A stretch of 64,000 bases of DNA from VRUE01 sp963703235 (GTDB lineage: Bacteria; Actinomycetota; Thermoleophilia; Solirubrobacterales; 70-9): the NCBI GenBank assembly GCA_963703235.1, contig OY969802.1:62001-126000 (forward strand). Reading direction: 5' to 3'. Positions 25,372 to 33,697 of this stretch are shown one piece after another; positions within the stretch are counted from its first letter, which is position 1, and every line of letters starts with the position of its first letter. A program made the translations under genes and the position numbers. Below the pieces are notes generated by a model, which was given only the letters and a program-made list of their open reading frames with translations, was not told the DNA's origin and did not search any database.

Positions 25372-25830
25372 CTAACGGGGCTCGAGTACGAAGATCGCGA
25401 TGTCGCGGTCGGTGCGGGCCTCGTATTCGTCGAAGCCCGAGTACTGCTCGTTGTGGCGGCGCCAGAGCTCGGCGCGCTCCTCGCCGGCGGCGATGCGGGC
25501 GCGCACGGGAAGGCGCCGACGACCGACCTCGACCTCGGCGTCGGGGTTCGCCTTCAGGTTCAGCGACCAGGCCGGGGTGCGGCTGTGGCCGGCGTTGGAG
25601 CCGATCACGACGTAGCCCTCGCCGTCGGCCAGGTAGACGACCGGCGCCGTCCGCAGCTGTCCCGACTTGCGGCCGGTCGTGGTCAGCAGCAGCACCGGCG
25701 CCTTGGCGACCCGGCCGCCGACCCGGCCGCCGCTGAGCCGGTAAAGCGGCACGTTCAGCCTGCCGGTCCAGCGTAGCCCCGTGGCGCCCATCGCCTGCGA
25801 GGCGCGCGAATAGAACTTGTCCCCCAGCAC
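25372..25830 (-). CDS. Deazaflavin (F420)-dependent nitroreductase family protein
   Basis: 152 residues. The Ddn-like signature is clear: LLLTTTGRKSGQLRTAPVVY, then VVIGSNAGHSRTPAWSLNL and ANPDAEVEVGRRR. Members of this split-barrel group reduce quinones or nitro compounds with F420H2 in actinobacteria. The C-terminus (YSGFDEYEARTDRDIAIFVL) is also typical. Substrate unknown. A palindromic repeat lies 28 bases upstream of the start. Confidence 0.88.
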   Translation of the reverse strand: MLGDKFYSRASQAMGATGLRWTGRLNVPLYRLSGGRVGGRVAKAPVLLLTTTGRKSGQLRTAPVVYLADGEGYVVIGSNAGHSRTPAWSLNLKANPDAEVEVGRRRLPVRARIAAGEERAELWRRHNEQYSGFDEYEARTDRDIAIFVLEPR

Positions 25831-25857
25831 GGCTGGAAGTATCCCAGCCCGCGAACG

Positions 25858-25910
25858 GGGACGAGCCGTGAGTTATGCACCCATTGGGTGTTCAACTCAC
25901 GGCTCGTCCC
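25858..25910. repeat. Palindromic repeat, copy A
   Basis: 17-bp perfect outer arms (25858-25874 and 25894-25910, starting GGGACGAGCC) and a nearly complementary centre (TTATGCACCCATTGGGTG). The inner 49 bases match 43 of 49 positions of the reverse complement of 55988-56036. It lies between divergent genes (nitroreductase and tRNA-Tyr), so it is not a simple terminator. Confidence 0.7.
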
Positions 25911-25933
25911 TCAGTAGACTCGCTTCGTCCTCC

Positions 25934-26015
25934 GGGGGAGTGCCCGAGTGGTTAAAGGGGACTGGCTGTAAACCAGTTGGCTATGCCTACGCAGGTTCGA
26001 ATCCTGCCTCCCCCA
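25934..26015 (+). tRNA. tRNA-Tyr(GTA)
   Basis: Acceptor GGGGGAG/CTCCCCC, anticodon GTA in ACTGGCTGTAAACCAGT, class II variable arm, T arm GCAGGTTCGAATCCTGC. Only 23 bases separate it from the palindromic repeat, so its promoter must include part of that repeat. Confidence 0.95.
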
Positions 26016-26044
26016 TATGAGCCTCTACGGTCGAGCGAGTGCCT

Positions 26045-26758
26045 ATGAGTGACCTCGACGGCCGCGTCATTGCCATCGCCGGGGTCGGTGGCGGCCTTGG
26101 GCCGGTGGTCGCGGAGCGTTTGGCGGCCGCTGGAGCCATCGTCTGCGGCTGTGACAGGGAGCAGGCGCAGGTGGACGAGCTGGGCGCGGCGCTCGGTCTT
26201 TCCGAGGAGCGCTGGGACGGCCGCGCGGTCGATCTGCTCGACGAGGACGGGGCGCGTGCCTGGTGCGAGGCGCTGGTCGAGCGCTTCGGCCACGTCGACG
26301 CGCTCCTTCACCTGGTCGGCGGTTGGCGCGGCGGGCAGCCGCTGCGGGAGTCGCCCCTCTCGGACTGGGCGCTCCTGCACGACCTGCTGATCCGCACGGT
26401 TCAGCACACGACGAGGGCCTTTCACGACGCCCTCCTCGCCAGCGACCACGGGCGCTTCGTGCTCGTTTCGGCCAAGCAGGCCCAGGCCCCTTCCAACTCC
26501 AACGCCGCCTACGCGGCCGCCAAGGCGGCGGCCGAGGCTTGGACGCTGGCGCTGGCCGACGGCTTCGAAGGAAGCGGCGCGACCGCCAACATTGTTGTCG
26601 TCGAGGCGATCCTCACGGCGGCGATGCGCGAGCGCGACCCCGACGGCGACTTCGCTTCCTTCACCCCCGCCGAGCACCTTGCAGAGGCGATCGCCTTCCT
26701 CTGCTCCGACGCGGCGGAGAAGATGAACGGCCAGCGCCTCCGGCTTACCATGGGCTGA
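26045..26758 (+). CDS. Short-chain dehydrogenase/reductase
   Basis: 237 residues from ATG 26045. Rossmann N-terminus VIAIAGVGGGLGPVVAERL (modified TGxxxGxG), LVGGW in place of NNAG, catalytic Ser in FVLVSAK and YAAAKAAAEAW for YxxxK. Probably an NAD(P)-dependent oxidoreductase of unknown substrate. The stop is one base before the MerR gene, so they form an operon. Confidence 0.85.
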   Translation: MSDLDGRVIAIAGVGGGLGPVVAERLAAAGAIVCGCDREQAQVDELGAALGLSEERWDGRAVDLLDEDGARAWCEALVERFGHVDALLHLVGGWRGGQPLRESPLSDWALLHDLLIRTVQHTTRAFHDALLASDHGRFVLVSAKQAQAPSNSNAAYAAAKAAAEAWTLALADGFEGSGATANIVVVEAILTAAMRERDPDGDFASFTPAEHLAEAIAFLCSDAAEKMNGQRLRLTMG

Positions 26759-26759
26759 G

Positions 26760-27545
26760 ATGAGCAAGACCAGCTCCAAGCCCAGCGAGGGCGAGATGAC
26801 GATCAGGCAGCTCGCCGAGCGGACCGGGATGACCGTTCGCAACATCCGCGCCCACCAGACCCGTGGTCTGCTGCCACCGCCGGTGGTCCGCGGTCGAACC
26901 GGCTACTACAACGAGGAGCATGTGGCGCGGATCGAGCTGACCCGCGAGATGCAGGCCGACGGGCTCAACCTGGAGGCGATCCGGCGGGTGCTGGACAGCG
27001 GCGACGGCTCGGCCTCGGCGATCTTCGACTTCACCCGCGCCCTGCGAACGCCGTTCGAAGACGAATCGCCCGAGATCGTCGAGGCGGACGAGCTGGCGGC
27101 GATCTGGGGCGGAGACGTGGACCCGAAGCTGAACCGGCGGATCGAAAAGCTCGACATCTTCCGGGCCCTGCCCGACGGCCGGGTCGAGGTGATCAGCCCG
27201 CGCATCGTGGCCGCCGCCGCCGAGCTGGCCGCGCTGGGGGTCGGCGTCGAGGGGGCTGTCGCCACCGCCGAGAAACTGCGGCGCCACGCCGACGGCGCCT
27301 CCCGCGCCTTCGTCGAGCTGTTCGTGAAGGAGATCTGGAGGCCGTTCGAAGAGGCCGGGCGGCCCGAGCGAGACTGGCCCCGGATCGGCGAAGCGCTCGA
27401 ACGGATGCGGCCGCTCGCCTCCGGCGCCCTGCTGGCGACCTTCCAGATCGCGATGGGCGAGGCGGTCGAGAAGGAGAGCGAACGGATGCTGAGGCTGACC
27501 GCCGGCAAAAACAGAGATGGCGGGAAACGCCGCCGCCGTCGCTAG
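26760..27545 (+). CDS. MerR family transcriptional regulator
   Basis: 261 residues. The N-terminal winged helix is MTIRQLAERTGMTVRNIRAH, then GRTGYYNEEHVARIELTREM, standard MerR order. The C-terminal 150 residues form a helical domain without Cys metal ligands, so a small organic ligand is likelier than a metal. A basic RRRRR tail ends the protein. Translationally linked to the SDR gene, whose expression it may govern. Confidence 0.85.
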   Translation: MSKTSSKPSEGEMTIRQLAERTGMTVRNIRAHQTRGLLPPPVVRGRTGYYNEEHVARIELTREMQADGLNLEAIRRVLDSGDGSASAIFDFTRALRTPFEDESPEIVEADELAAIWGGDVDPKLNRRIEKLDIFRALPDGRVEVISPRIVAAAAELAALGVGVEGAVATAEKLRRHADGASRAFVELFVKEIWRPFEEAGRPERDWPRIGEALERMRPLASGALLATFQIAMGEAVEKESERMLRLTAGKNRDGGKRRRRR

Positions 27546-27552
27546 CGGCAGC

Positions 27553-28308
27553 TCAGGCCAGCGCGGCTCCGCCCAGCTCCCTCGCGGCCGCCTCGTGGCC
27601 GTCGTAGGGAAGGACCGCGAAGTACATCAACGACGGCAGCAACGACTCGAGCTCATCCGTTTCTTCCCGCTGCAGGCGGGCGTAGACAACCGATTCGATC
27701 CCACCGACGACACCCGCGGCCGCGATCCCGGAGGGCGGGTCGGCCAGCTCCTTCCTCGCTTCGCCGTCGATGCAGCTGGCGAAGCGGTCGAGCAGCTCGT
27801 CGCGGCGCCGCAGACCCGCCGGGCTGGAGGCGCGTGCCTCGACGATCACGGTGCGGGCGGCGTGCGGTTCCTCGACGATGAACTGCAGCAGCGCTTCCAG
27901 GCCTCGTCGCAGCCACAAGTGCCATCCTTCGTCCTCCTCGCCGACCGCCGCATCGAGACGCTCGCGCAGGCGCTGCGCCGAGGTGTCGAAGGCGGCGAGG
28001 AAGCAATCCTCTTTGTCCTCGAACTGCTCGTAGAAGGTCGGACGCGATACTCCAGCGCGGCTGAGGACGTCCTGCACCGTCAGCGCTCGGTAGCCGAGCT
28101 CGTTTACGGTCTCCAGCATTGCCGCCAGCAGGCGCTCCCGCTGGATCGCCTTGACGAGATCCGGCGGCAGCGTCCTCACCCCAGCCGGAAAACGACCGTC
28201 TGCCCGCGTCAGGAGCGCAACCGCCTCACTGAGTTCGGCATCCGTCCAACGGTCTCCGACGGCGCTGGCGAGCATCTCTTGGCTGAGGACGATCCGCTCT
28301 GGTGGCAT
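27553..28308 (-). CDS. TetR family regulator with N-terminal extension
   Basis: 251 residues. A 55-residue extension (TDAELSEAVALLTRADGRFP) precedes the TetR DNA-binding domain with VQDVLSRAGVSRPTFYEQF. The ligand domain is helical. First of three TetR genes in 2.2 kb; it is divergent from the second, with a 107-base AT-richer promoter gap (28309-28415). No linked efflux or enzyme gene identifies the ligand. Confidence 0.83.
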   Translation of the reverse strand: MPPERIVLSQEMLASAVGDRWTDAELSEAVALLTRADGRFPAGVRTLPPDLVKAIQRERLLAAMLETVNELGYRALTVQDVLSRAGVSRPTFYEQFEDKEDCFLAAFDTSAQRLRERLDAAVGEEDEGWHLWLRRGLEALLQFIVEEPHAARTVIVEARASSPAGLRRRDELLDRFASCIDGEARKELADPPSGIAAAGVVGGIESVVYARLQREETDELESLLPSLMYFAVLPYDGHEAAARELGGAALA

Positions 28309-28415
28309 AGAAGAACCTTTACGTTTCTACTGAAAATCTACCAGTCGCTAACAAGGTACCATAAAAGTCTCCGAGATGCATGGCAATTCGCCCTTCCGGA
28401 GGTATCCTTGCCTTC

Positions 28416-29087
28416 ATGCCACCACGGGGAAAAGCGGGGAGGGAGGCAGACCCAGCGCCCAGTGCGCCTGCAGCAGGCGTGAGGCCGGCGCTGCCGCGCG
28501 AGTTCATCGCCCTCCACAAGCGCCGTCGGATCATGGATGCGTTGGCGGAGCTCTCCGCCGAGCAGGGTTACGAGGCGACGAAGATCTCCGACATCGTCCG
28601 GCGCGCTGCGGTGGCGCGGAAAACGCTCTACGACAACTTCAGCGGCAAGGAGGAGGTGTTCCTGGCGGCCTTCGACGCCGCCGTGGAGGAGGCGGTTCGC
28701 CGCGTGGAAGACGGTTGTGCCGCCGCTGAGGGCGGCTGGGAGGAGCGGATCGAAGCGGGGCTCGCGGCGTTTCTCGGCTACGTTGCCGAAGACCCGGCCC
28801 AGGCGCGCATGTGCCTGATCGAGGCCCTCTCGGCTACACCGGAGACGACCAAGCGCTACGAGGACGCCTTGCAGGGCTTCGTCGAGATGGCCGAGCGAGC
28901 GCTGCCCGAGGACGAGCGCCTGCCGGAGACGATCGCCGAGACAGTCGTCGGAGGAGTCGTCTGGATCGTCTACCAGCAGATCCGCCGCCACGAAACCGAG
29001 CAGGCCGAGGACCTGCTGCCGGAGCTTTCGGAGTTCATGCTGGCGCCTTACCTCGGCGTCGGCGCCACGGAGGGTGCGGACGGGTAA
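28416..29087 (+). CDS. TetR family regulator
   Basis: 223 residues from ATG 28416 (MPPRGKAGRE); an ATG at 28380 is possible but lacks a ribosome site, whereas GGAGG lies at 28398. HTH motif ISDIVRRAAVARKTLYDNF and C-terminal TVVGGVVWIVYQQIRRHETE. It is close in sequence style to the following TetR gene, so the two may be tandem duplicates. Confidence 0.83.
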   Translation: MPPRGKAGREADPAPSAPAAGVRPALPREFIALHKRRRIMDALAELSAEQGYEATKISDIVRRAAVARKTLYDNFSGKEEVFLAAFDAAVEEAVRRVEDGCAAAEGGWEERIEAGLAAFLGYVAEDPAQARMCLIEALSATPETTKRYEDALQGFVEMAERALPEDERLPETIAETVVGGVVWIVYQQIRRHETEQAEDLLPELSEFMLAPYLGVGATEGADG

Positions 29088-29115
29088 AGCTGAGCGCTGG
29101 CAGTATTCAGCGCCA

Positions 29116-29754
29116 ATGAAGTCGCTGCCGCGTGGCCGCCACGGCCTCTCCCGCGAGTTCGTCGCCCAGAACCAGCGGGAGCGCCTGCTCAGCTCCATCG
29201 CCGCGTGCCTGCACGAGCGGGGCTACGAGAAGTCCACCGTCTCGGCCATCAGCCACCATGCTCGCGTCTCCAAGAGCGACTTCTACCGGCACTTCGAGAG
29301 CAAGGACGCCTGCTTCGTCGCTGCCTACGACGACTCGGTCGAGCGTCTGCGCGGCGAGGCCCTGGCAGCCTGCGCCGACCGTCGCGACTGGTCGGACGGC
29401 GTCTGCGCGGCGCTGGCGGCGATCCTGGCCTTTCTGGCCCACGAGCCGGGCCGTGCCAACCTGCTGCTGGTAGAGGGGCTGCGGGCGGGCCCCGGCATCT
29501 ACGACCGCTTCCAGAGCGCGGTGCAGGGCTTCGTGCCGCAGCTCGCCGACGGCGCTCCGGCGCCGGCGAGCAGCGGTCCTTCGCCGGAGGCGATCGACGA
29601 GGCCGTGGTTGGAGGCGTCGTCTCGCTGCTCGGTCGCCGGGTGCTGGCCGGCGAGACCGAGCAGCTGGAGCGCTTCTTCCCCGACATTGCCGAGTTCGTG
29701 CTCACCCCCTACGTTGGCAGCCAGGAGGCGCGCCGCATAGTCTCCACTCGATGA
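29116..29754 (+). CDS. TetR family regulator
   Basis: 212 residues from ATG 29116 (MKSLPRGRHGLSREFVAQNQ). HTH motif VSAISHHARVSKSDFYRHF; C-terminal AVVGGVVSLLGRRVLAGETE parallels the upstream TetR protein. Its last codon overlaps the ATG of the dCTP deaminase gene by four bases, so the two may be co-translated. Confidence 0.83.
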   Translation: MKSLPRGRHGLSREFVAQNQRERLLSSIAACLHERGYEKSTVSAISHHARVSKSDFYRHFESKDACFVAAYDDSVERLRGEALAACADRRDWSDGVCAALAAILAFLAHEPGRANLLLVEGLRAGPGIYDRFQSAVQGFVPQLADGAPAPASSGPSPEAIDEAVVGGVVSLLGRRVLAGETEQLERFFPDIAEFVLTPYVGSQEARRIVSTR

Positions 29755-30891
29755 GCGACGTGGCGACCGCGGCGAGCGAGGGCGTCCTGCCTTCGCAGGC
29801 GCTGAGCGAGGCGATCGACGCCGAATGGGTCAGCTCGGGCGACTACCGGATCCGCCCCGAGGCGATCCAGCCGGCCAGCATCGACCTGCGCCTGGGCGAC
29901 TTCGCCTGGGCGCTGCGCTGCAGCTTCCTGCCCGACGTCGACTCGACCGTCGAGGAGAAGATCGAGGGGCTCGCCTTCCAGAAGGTCGACCTGCGCGACG
30001 GCGCGGTCCTCGAGCGCGACCGGCCCTATCTGGTGCCGCTGATCGAGGAGCTGGCCCTGCCGGAGGGCGTACGGGCCAAGGCCAACCCCAAGAGCTCGAC
30101 CGGCCGCCTCGACGTCTTCACCCGGGTGCTGACCGACCGCCACCACCGCTTCGACGAGATTCCGGCCGGGGTACAGGGGAAGGCTCTACCTGGAGATCGT
30201 GCCGCGCTCCTTCGCGATCCAGGTGCAGACCGGCCTCTCGCTCAACCAGCTGCGCTTGGCGCGCGGCGACGTGCGCCTCAGCGACGAGGAGATCCGCGAG
30301 CTGCAAGCCGAGTTCCCGCTGCTCTACCTCGACTCTCACGCCCTGCGGGACTCGGAGCTGGCGCTGGCCGAGGGGCTCTTCCTCAGCGTCGACCTCTCGG
30401 GGCCCAGTGACCGGATCGTCGGTTACCGGGCGAAGAAGAACAGCCTGCCGATCGACCTCTCGCGGATCCGCGCCTACCGCTGGACCGACTACTGGGACCC
30501 GGTCTTCCCCGAGGGCGGCGGCCGGATCGTGCTCGAGCCCGAGATCTTCTACCTGCTGCTCTCGGCCGAGGGGGTCTGCATCCCGCCGCAGGTGGCGGCC
30601 GAGATGATGGCCTACGACCCGACCGCGGGCGAGCTGCGCACCCACTACGCCGGCTTCTTCGACCCCGGCTTCGGCTACGACCCCTCCGGCGGCCGCCACG
30701 GCAGCCGCGCCGCGCTCGAGGTGCGGGCGCGCGACGTCTCCTTCATGGTCGAGCACCGCCAGCCGGTCTGCAAGCTGGCGCTGGAGCGGACCAGCGCCCC
30801 GGCGGAGCGGCTCTACGGCGAGGAGCTGGGGTCCAACTACCAAGGCCAGGTGACGATGCTGAGCAAGCACTTCGAGGAGACGGGACCGTGA
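29751..30891 (+). pseudogene. dcd: 2'-deoxycytidine 5'-triphosphate deaminase, long form, with single-base frameshift
   Basis: Deaminates dCTP to dUTP for thymidylate supply. The 5' frame (MSDVATAASEGVLPSQALSE, PASIDLRLGD, KANPKSSTGRLDVFTRVLTD) runs to about 30170, and the 3' frame continues with the expected LYLEIVPRSFAIQVQTGLS through FEETGP. Removing one G from GGGG at 30168-30171 restores one ORF of 379 codons. The long form contains two dUTPase-like halves, and both are otherwise intact. The frameshift may be a sequencing error or a real lesion; being otherwise well conserved suggests the former. Confidence 0.8.
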
Positions 30892-31349
30892 GCGAGCGGA
30901 CCTGGCGCGTCTACCTGGCCGGCGAGATCCATTCCGACTGGCGCCAGCGGATCGAGAGCGCCGTCAGCGAGGCCGGCCTGCCCGTCGCCTTCTCGGCGCC
31001 GGTCACCGACCACGCCGCCTCCGACGACGCCGGCGTCGGCACGCTGGGCGAGGAGAGCGAGCCCTTCTGGCGCGACCACATGGGCGCCGGCGTCAACGCG
31101 ATCCGCACCCAGACGCTGATCCGCGACGCCGACCTGGTCGTGGTCCGCTTCGGCGACAAGTACCGCCAGTGGAACGCCGCCTTCGACGCCGGCTACGCCG
31201 CCGCGCTCGGCAAGCCGATCGTCACCCTCCACGACAGCGAACTCGACCACGCCCTGAAGGAGGTCGACCGCGCCGCCCAGGCGACCGCGCGGACGCCCGA
31301 GCAGGTCGCCGCCGTCCTTCGCTACGTAATCGAGGACAGATTGCCTTAG
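30888..31349 (+). CDS. ytoQ: YtoQ family protein
   Basis: 153 residues from GTG 30888, overlapping the previous stop. Begins WRVYLAGEIHSDWRQRI and has APVTDHAASDD, INxxRT-like VNAIRTQTLIRDADLVVVRFG and KYRQWNAAFDAGYAAALGKP, matching the YtoQ group of nucleoside 2-deoxyribosyltransferase-like proteins. Catalytic role is not established for the family. Its coupling to a dCTP deaminase gene fits a link to deoxynucleotide metabolism. Confidence 0.85.
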   Translation: MSERTWRVYLAGEIHSDWRQRIESAVSEAGLPVAFSAPVTDHAASDDAGVGTLGEESEPFWRDHMGAGVNAIRTQTLIRDADLVVVRFGDKYRQWNAAFDAGYAAALGKPIVTLHDSELDHALKEVDRAAQATARTPEQVAAVLRYVIEDRLP

Positions 31350-31430
31350 GCGTTCCGCCTGCGCTGATTGAAGCTTTTTACCGCCTATAGGCAGGAAAAG
31401 GCTTCAACGAAGGCACGTCGGCCCCGTTTG

Positions 31431-31444
31431 CGAACATGTGTTCG
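31431..31444. promoter_or_regulatory. LexA-type SOS box
   Basis: CGAACATGTGTTCG: perfect 6-bp arms with a 2-base centre, matching the actinobacterial SOS consensus GAACnnnnGTTC. It ends one base before the start codon of the radical SAM gene, so LexA binding would block transcription. Confidence 0.7.
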
Positions 31445-31445
31445 T

Positions 31446-33527
31446 ATGCGTTGGGATGAGCAGAGGGTCGAGAACGATCTGCGGTTGCCCGGGGTCGGCG
31501 ATGGGACGGTGGTGCGGACCTTCGACGCGCCGGAGGCGCTCGGGATTCGATTCCACGAGATTCGCGCGAAGTCGGCGCTCAACCGGGTGCCGGGAGGGCG
31601 GTACGGCTTCGGCTGGACGATCAATTCCTATCGAGGCTGCGCGCATGCATGTGCTTACTGTGCCGAGGGCGATACCCAGATCCTTATGGGGGATGGCAGG
31701 ACCAAGGACTTGCGAGACCTGCGCAAGGGCGACGTCGTCTACGGCACGGTTCGCGAAGGCAGCTATCGCCGCTACGTCCTCACCCCGGTCCTCGCTCATT
31801 GGCGGACGACGAAACCCTCGTATCGGATCCGCTTGGAGGACGGGACTCAACTGATCGCGAGCGGCGATCATCGCTTCCTAACCGCGCAGCGGGGTTGGAA
31901 GTACGTGACAGGGGCCGAACAGGGGCGTGCTCGGCGGCCCCATCTGACGCCGAACAGCAAGTTGATGGGAACCGGCCGCTTTGCTCCTCCACCTGGCGAG
32001 TCACCCGAATATCAGCGCGGCTATCTCTGCGGCCTGATCCGAGGGGACGGGCATGTCGGGCACTACTCGTACACCCGCTCGAATGGCGGTATCGACAGGC
32101 GACAGACTTTCCGTCTTGCGCTGACCGACGATGAGGCCCTTCAGCGGGCGCGCCGCTATCTGTTGCTCGTGGGGGTCGAGACGCAGCGATTCGAGTTCGC
32201 CGCCGCCACCGAGGGCAGCCGATCGCTGGGAGCAATCCGAACCCAAGCGCATGATCGGGTTGCGACGATCCGGCTGGCGATCGAGTGGCCGGGTCTCGCC
32301 GGTGAGGACTGGTGCAAGGGCTTCCTGGCCGGGATCTTCGATGCCGAGGGCCACTACAGCGAGAGCCTGAGGATCTCAAACACGGATCGGGAGATCATCG
32401 GCTGGATCGTCTACTGCATGCGAAGGTTCGGGTTTTCGGTAGTGGAAGAGCAGGTCGAACGTTCGAATCCGATCACGTGCGTACGGGTTCTGGGGGGCCT
32501 TTGCGAGCACCTCCGCTTCTTCCATACGGTTGACCCGGCGATCACGCGCAAGCGATCGATAGTCGGGAGGGCAATCAAGACGAACGCCAAGCTTCGGATC
32601 AACTCGATTGAGCCGATCCCGTTCGAGGAAGAGCCGCCCCTTTACGACATAACCACTGGAACCGGTGACTTCATTGCCAACGGGGTGGTCAGTCACAACT
32701 GCTTCGCACGCAGGACCCACGTCTACCTGGATATGGACGCCGGGCGGGACTTCGAGCGGGAGATCGTGGTCAAGGTCAACCTGCCAGAGCTGCTGCGGGC
32801 GGAGCTGGCGCGGCCGAGCTGGGGGCGGGAGCTGGTGGCGCTGGGGACCAACACCGATCCTTACCAGTGGGTCGAGAGCCGCTACCGGATGATGCCGGAG
32901 ATCCTCGAGGCGCTGGAGGCGGCCGAGACGCCGGTGTCGGTGCTGACCAAGTCGCCGCTGCTGCTGCGCGACATCGAGATCTACGAGCGGATGGCGAAGT
33001 GGCTGCCGGTCTCGGTCAACCTCTCGGTGCCGACCCTCGACGAGAAGGCTTGGCGGGCGACCGAGCCCCACACGCCCAGCCCCGCCGCCCGCCTCGACGC
33101 GGTCGCCGAGCTGCGCCGTCGCGGAATCGACTCCGGCGTCCTGATCGCGCCCCTGATGCCGGGCATCAACGACGCCCCCGAGCAGGTCCAGCCGATAGTC
33201 GACCGCGCCAAAGAAGCCGGCGCCACCTTCTTGGGCGGCGTAGCCCTCCACCTCCGCGACGAGGTCCGCGACGTCTTCTTCGCCTGGCTAGAGACCAAAC
33301 GCCCCGACCTGATCCCCCGCTACGAGAAGCTCTACGCCAACGGCCGCGCCTACCTGCCAGCTAAACAGAGGAGCGAGGTGACGAAGGCAGTCCGCGGCTG
33401 GGGCCGCACCCGCTCCCAGAAGAAGAGGGCGGCTACGCAGAGCTCAGCTACGGCTGGCGCAACCTCGGCTCAGCCGGGTTCCGCCGCGAACGGCGGCGAC
33501 TCGACCCGGCAGGGAGCCCTCTTCTGA
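31446..33527 (+). CDS. Intein-containing radical SAM protein (Rv2578c/SplB-like)
   Basis: 693-residue precursor from ATG 31446. The N-extein (1-71) ends at GCAHACAY and the C-extein resumes with CFARRTHVYLDMDAGRDFE, giving CxxxCxxC only after splicing. The radical SAM barrel follows (LVALGTNTDPYQWVESRYRM, TKSPLLLRDIEI), and a Ser/Ala/Gly-rich tail ends in QGALF. The spliced protein would have 346 residues. This family resembles the spore photoproduct lyase group; the reaction is unknown. A LexA box directly upstream and a DNA ligase downstream suggest a DNA-damage role. Confidence 0.9.
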   Translation: MRWDEQRVENDLRLPGVGDGTVVRTFDAPEALGIRFHEIRAKSALNRVPGGRYGFGWTINSYRGCAHACAYCAEGDTQILMGDGRTKDLRDLRKGDVVYGTVREGSYRRYVLTPVLAHWRTTKPSYRIRLEDGTQLIASGDHRFLTAQRGWKYVTGAEQGRARRPHLTPNSKLMGTGRFAPPPGESPEYQRGYLCGLIRGDGHVGHYSYTRSNGGIDRRQTFRLALTDDEALQRARRYLLLVGVETQRFEFAAATEGSRSLGAIRTQAHDRVATIRLAIEWPGLAGEDWCKGFLAGIFDAEGHYSESLRISNTDREIIGWIVYCMRRFGFSVVEEQVERSNPITCVRVLGGLCEHLRFFHTVDPAITRKRSIVGRAIKTNAKLRINSIEPIPFEEEPPLYDITTGTGDFIANGVVSHNCFARRTHVYLDMDAGRDFEREIVVKVNLPELLRAELARPSWGRELVALGTNTDPYQWVESRYRMMPEILEALEAAETPVSVLTKSPLLLRDIEIYERMAKWLPVSVNLSVPTLDEKAWRATEPHTPSPAARLDAVAELRRRGIDSGVLIAPLMPGINDAPEQVQPIVDRAKEAGATFLGGVALHLRDEVRDVFFAWLETKRPDLIPRYEKLYANGRAYLPAKQRSEVTKAVRGWGRTRSQKKRAATQSSATAGATSAQPGSAANGGDSTRQGALF
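31659..32699 (+). other. Intein with LAGLIDADG homing endonuclease (347 aa)
   Basis: Begins with Cys1 (CAEGDTQILMGDG), has block B GTQLIASGDHRFLTAQRGW, two dodecapeptide motifs LCGLIRGDG and LAGIFDAEG in the endonuclease domain, block F PLYDITTGTGDFIANGVV, and ends SHN followed by extein Cys+1 at 32700-32702. All splicing residues are present, so it should be active. It is inserted exactly before the third cluster-ligand cysteine of the radical SAM motif. Confidence 0.93.
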
Positions 33528-33563
33528 GGATTCTGGCAAGCGTGACTCCCGGCGGGTGGTGTC

Positions 33564-33676
33564 GGTAGGGGGTGTCCTCCGCCGCGCGAAGGCTGCGGAG
33601 GGCGAGGTCTCATCCCTGCGCCTGGAATGTCCCTCTGCCCGGAGCAGCGCGTAGCGCAAGGGGGGCACCCCCTACC
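33564..33676. repeat. Interrupted inverted repeat between convergent genes
   Basis: Outer 11-bp arms GGTAGGGGGTG (33564-33574) and CACCCCCTACC (33666-33676) enclose a smaller hairpin CCTCCGC/GCGGAGG. It resembles in plan the element at 25194 and lies between the radical SAM gene and the ligase gene, probably as a bidirectional terminator. Confidence 0.5.
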
Positions 33677-33697
33677 GGCGACAGGACCCGCCGGCCG

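Noticed and set aside
25104..25375. Two short ORFs starting MKDGGYASAG on opposite strands
   Set aside because: They start in the two arms of the 31-bp inverted repeat, so they are mirror readings of the same repeat, not genes.
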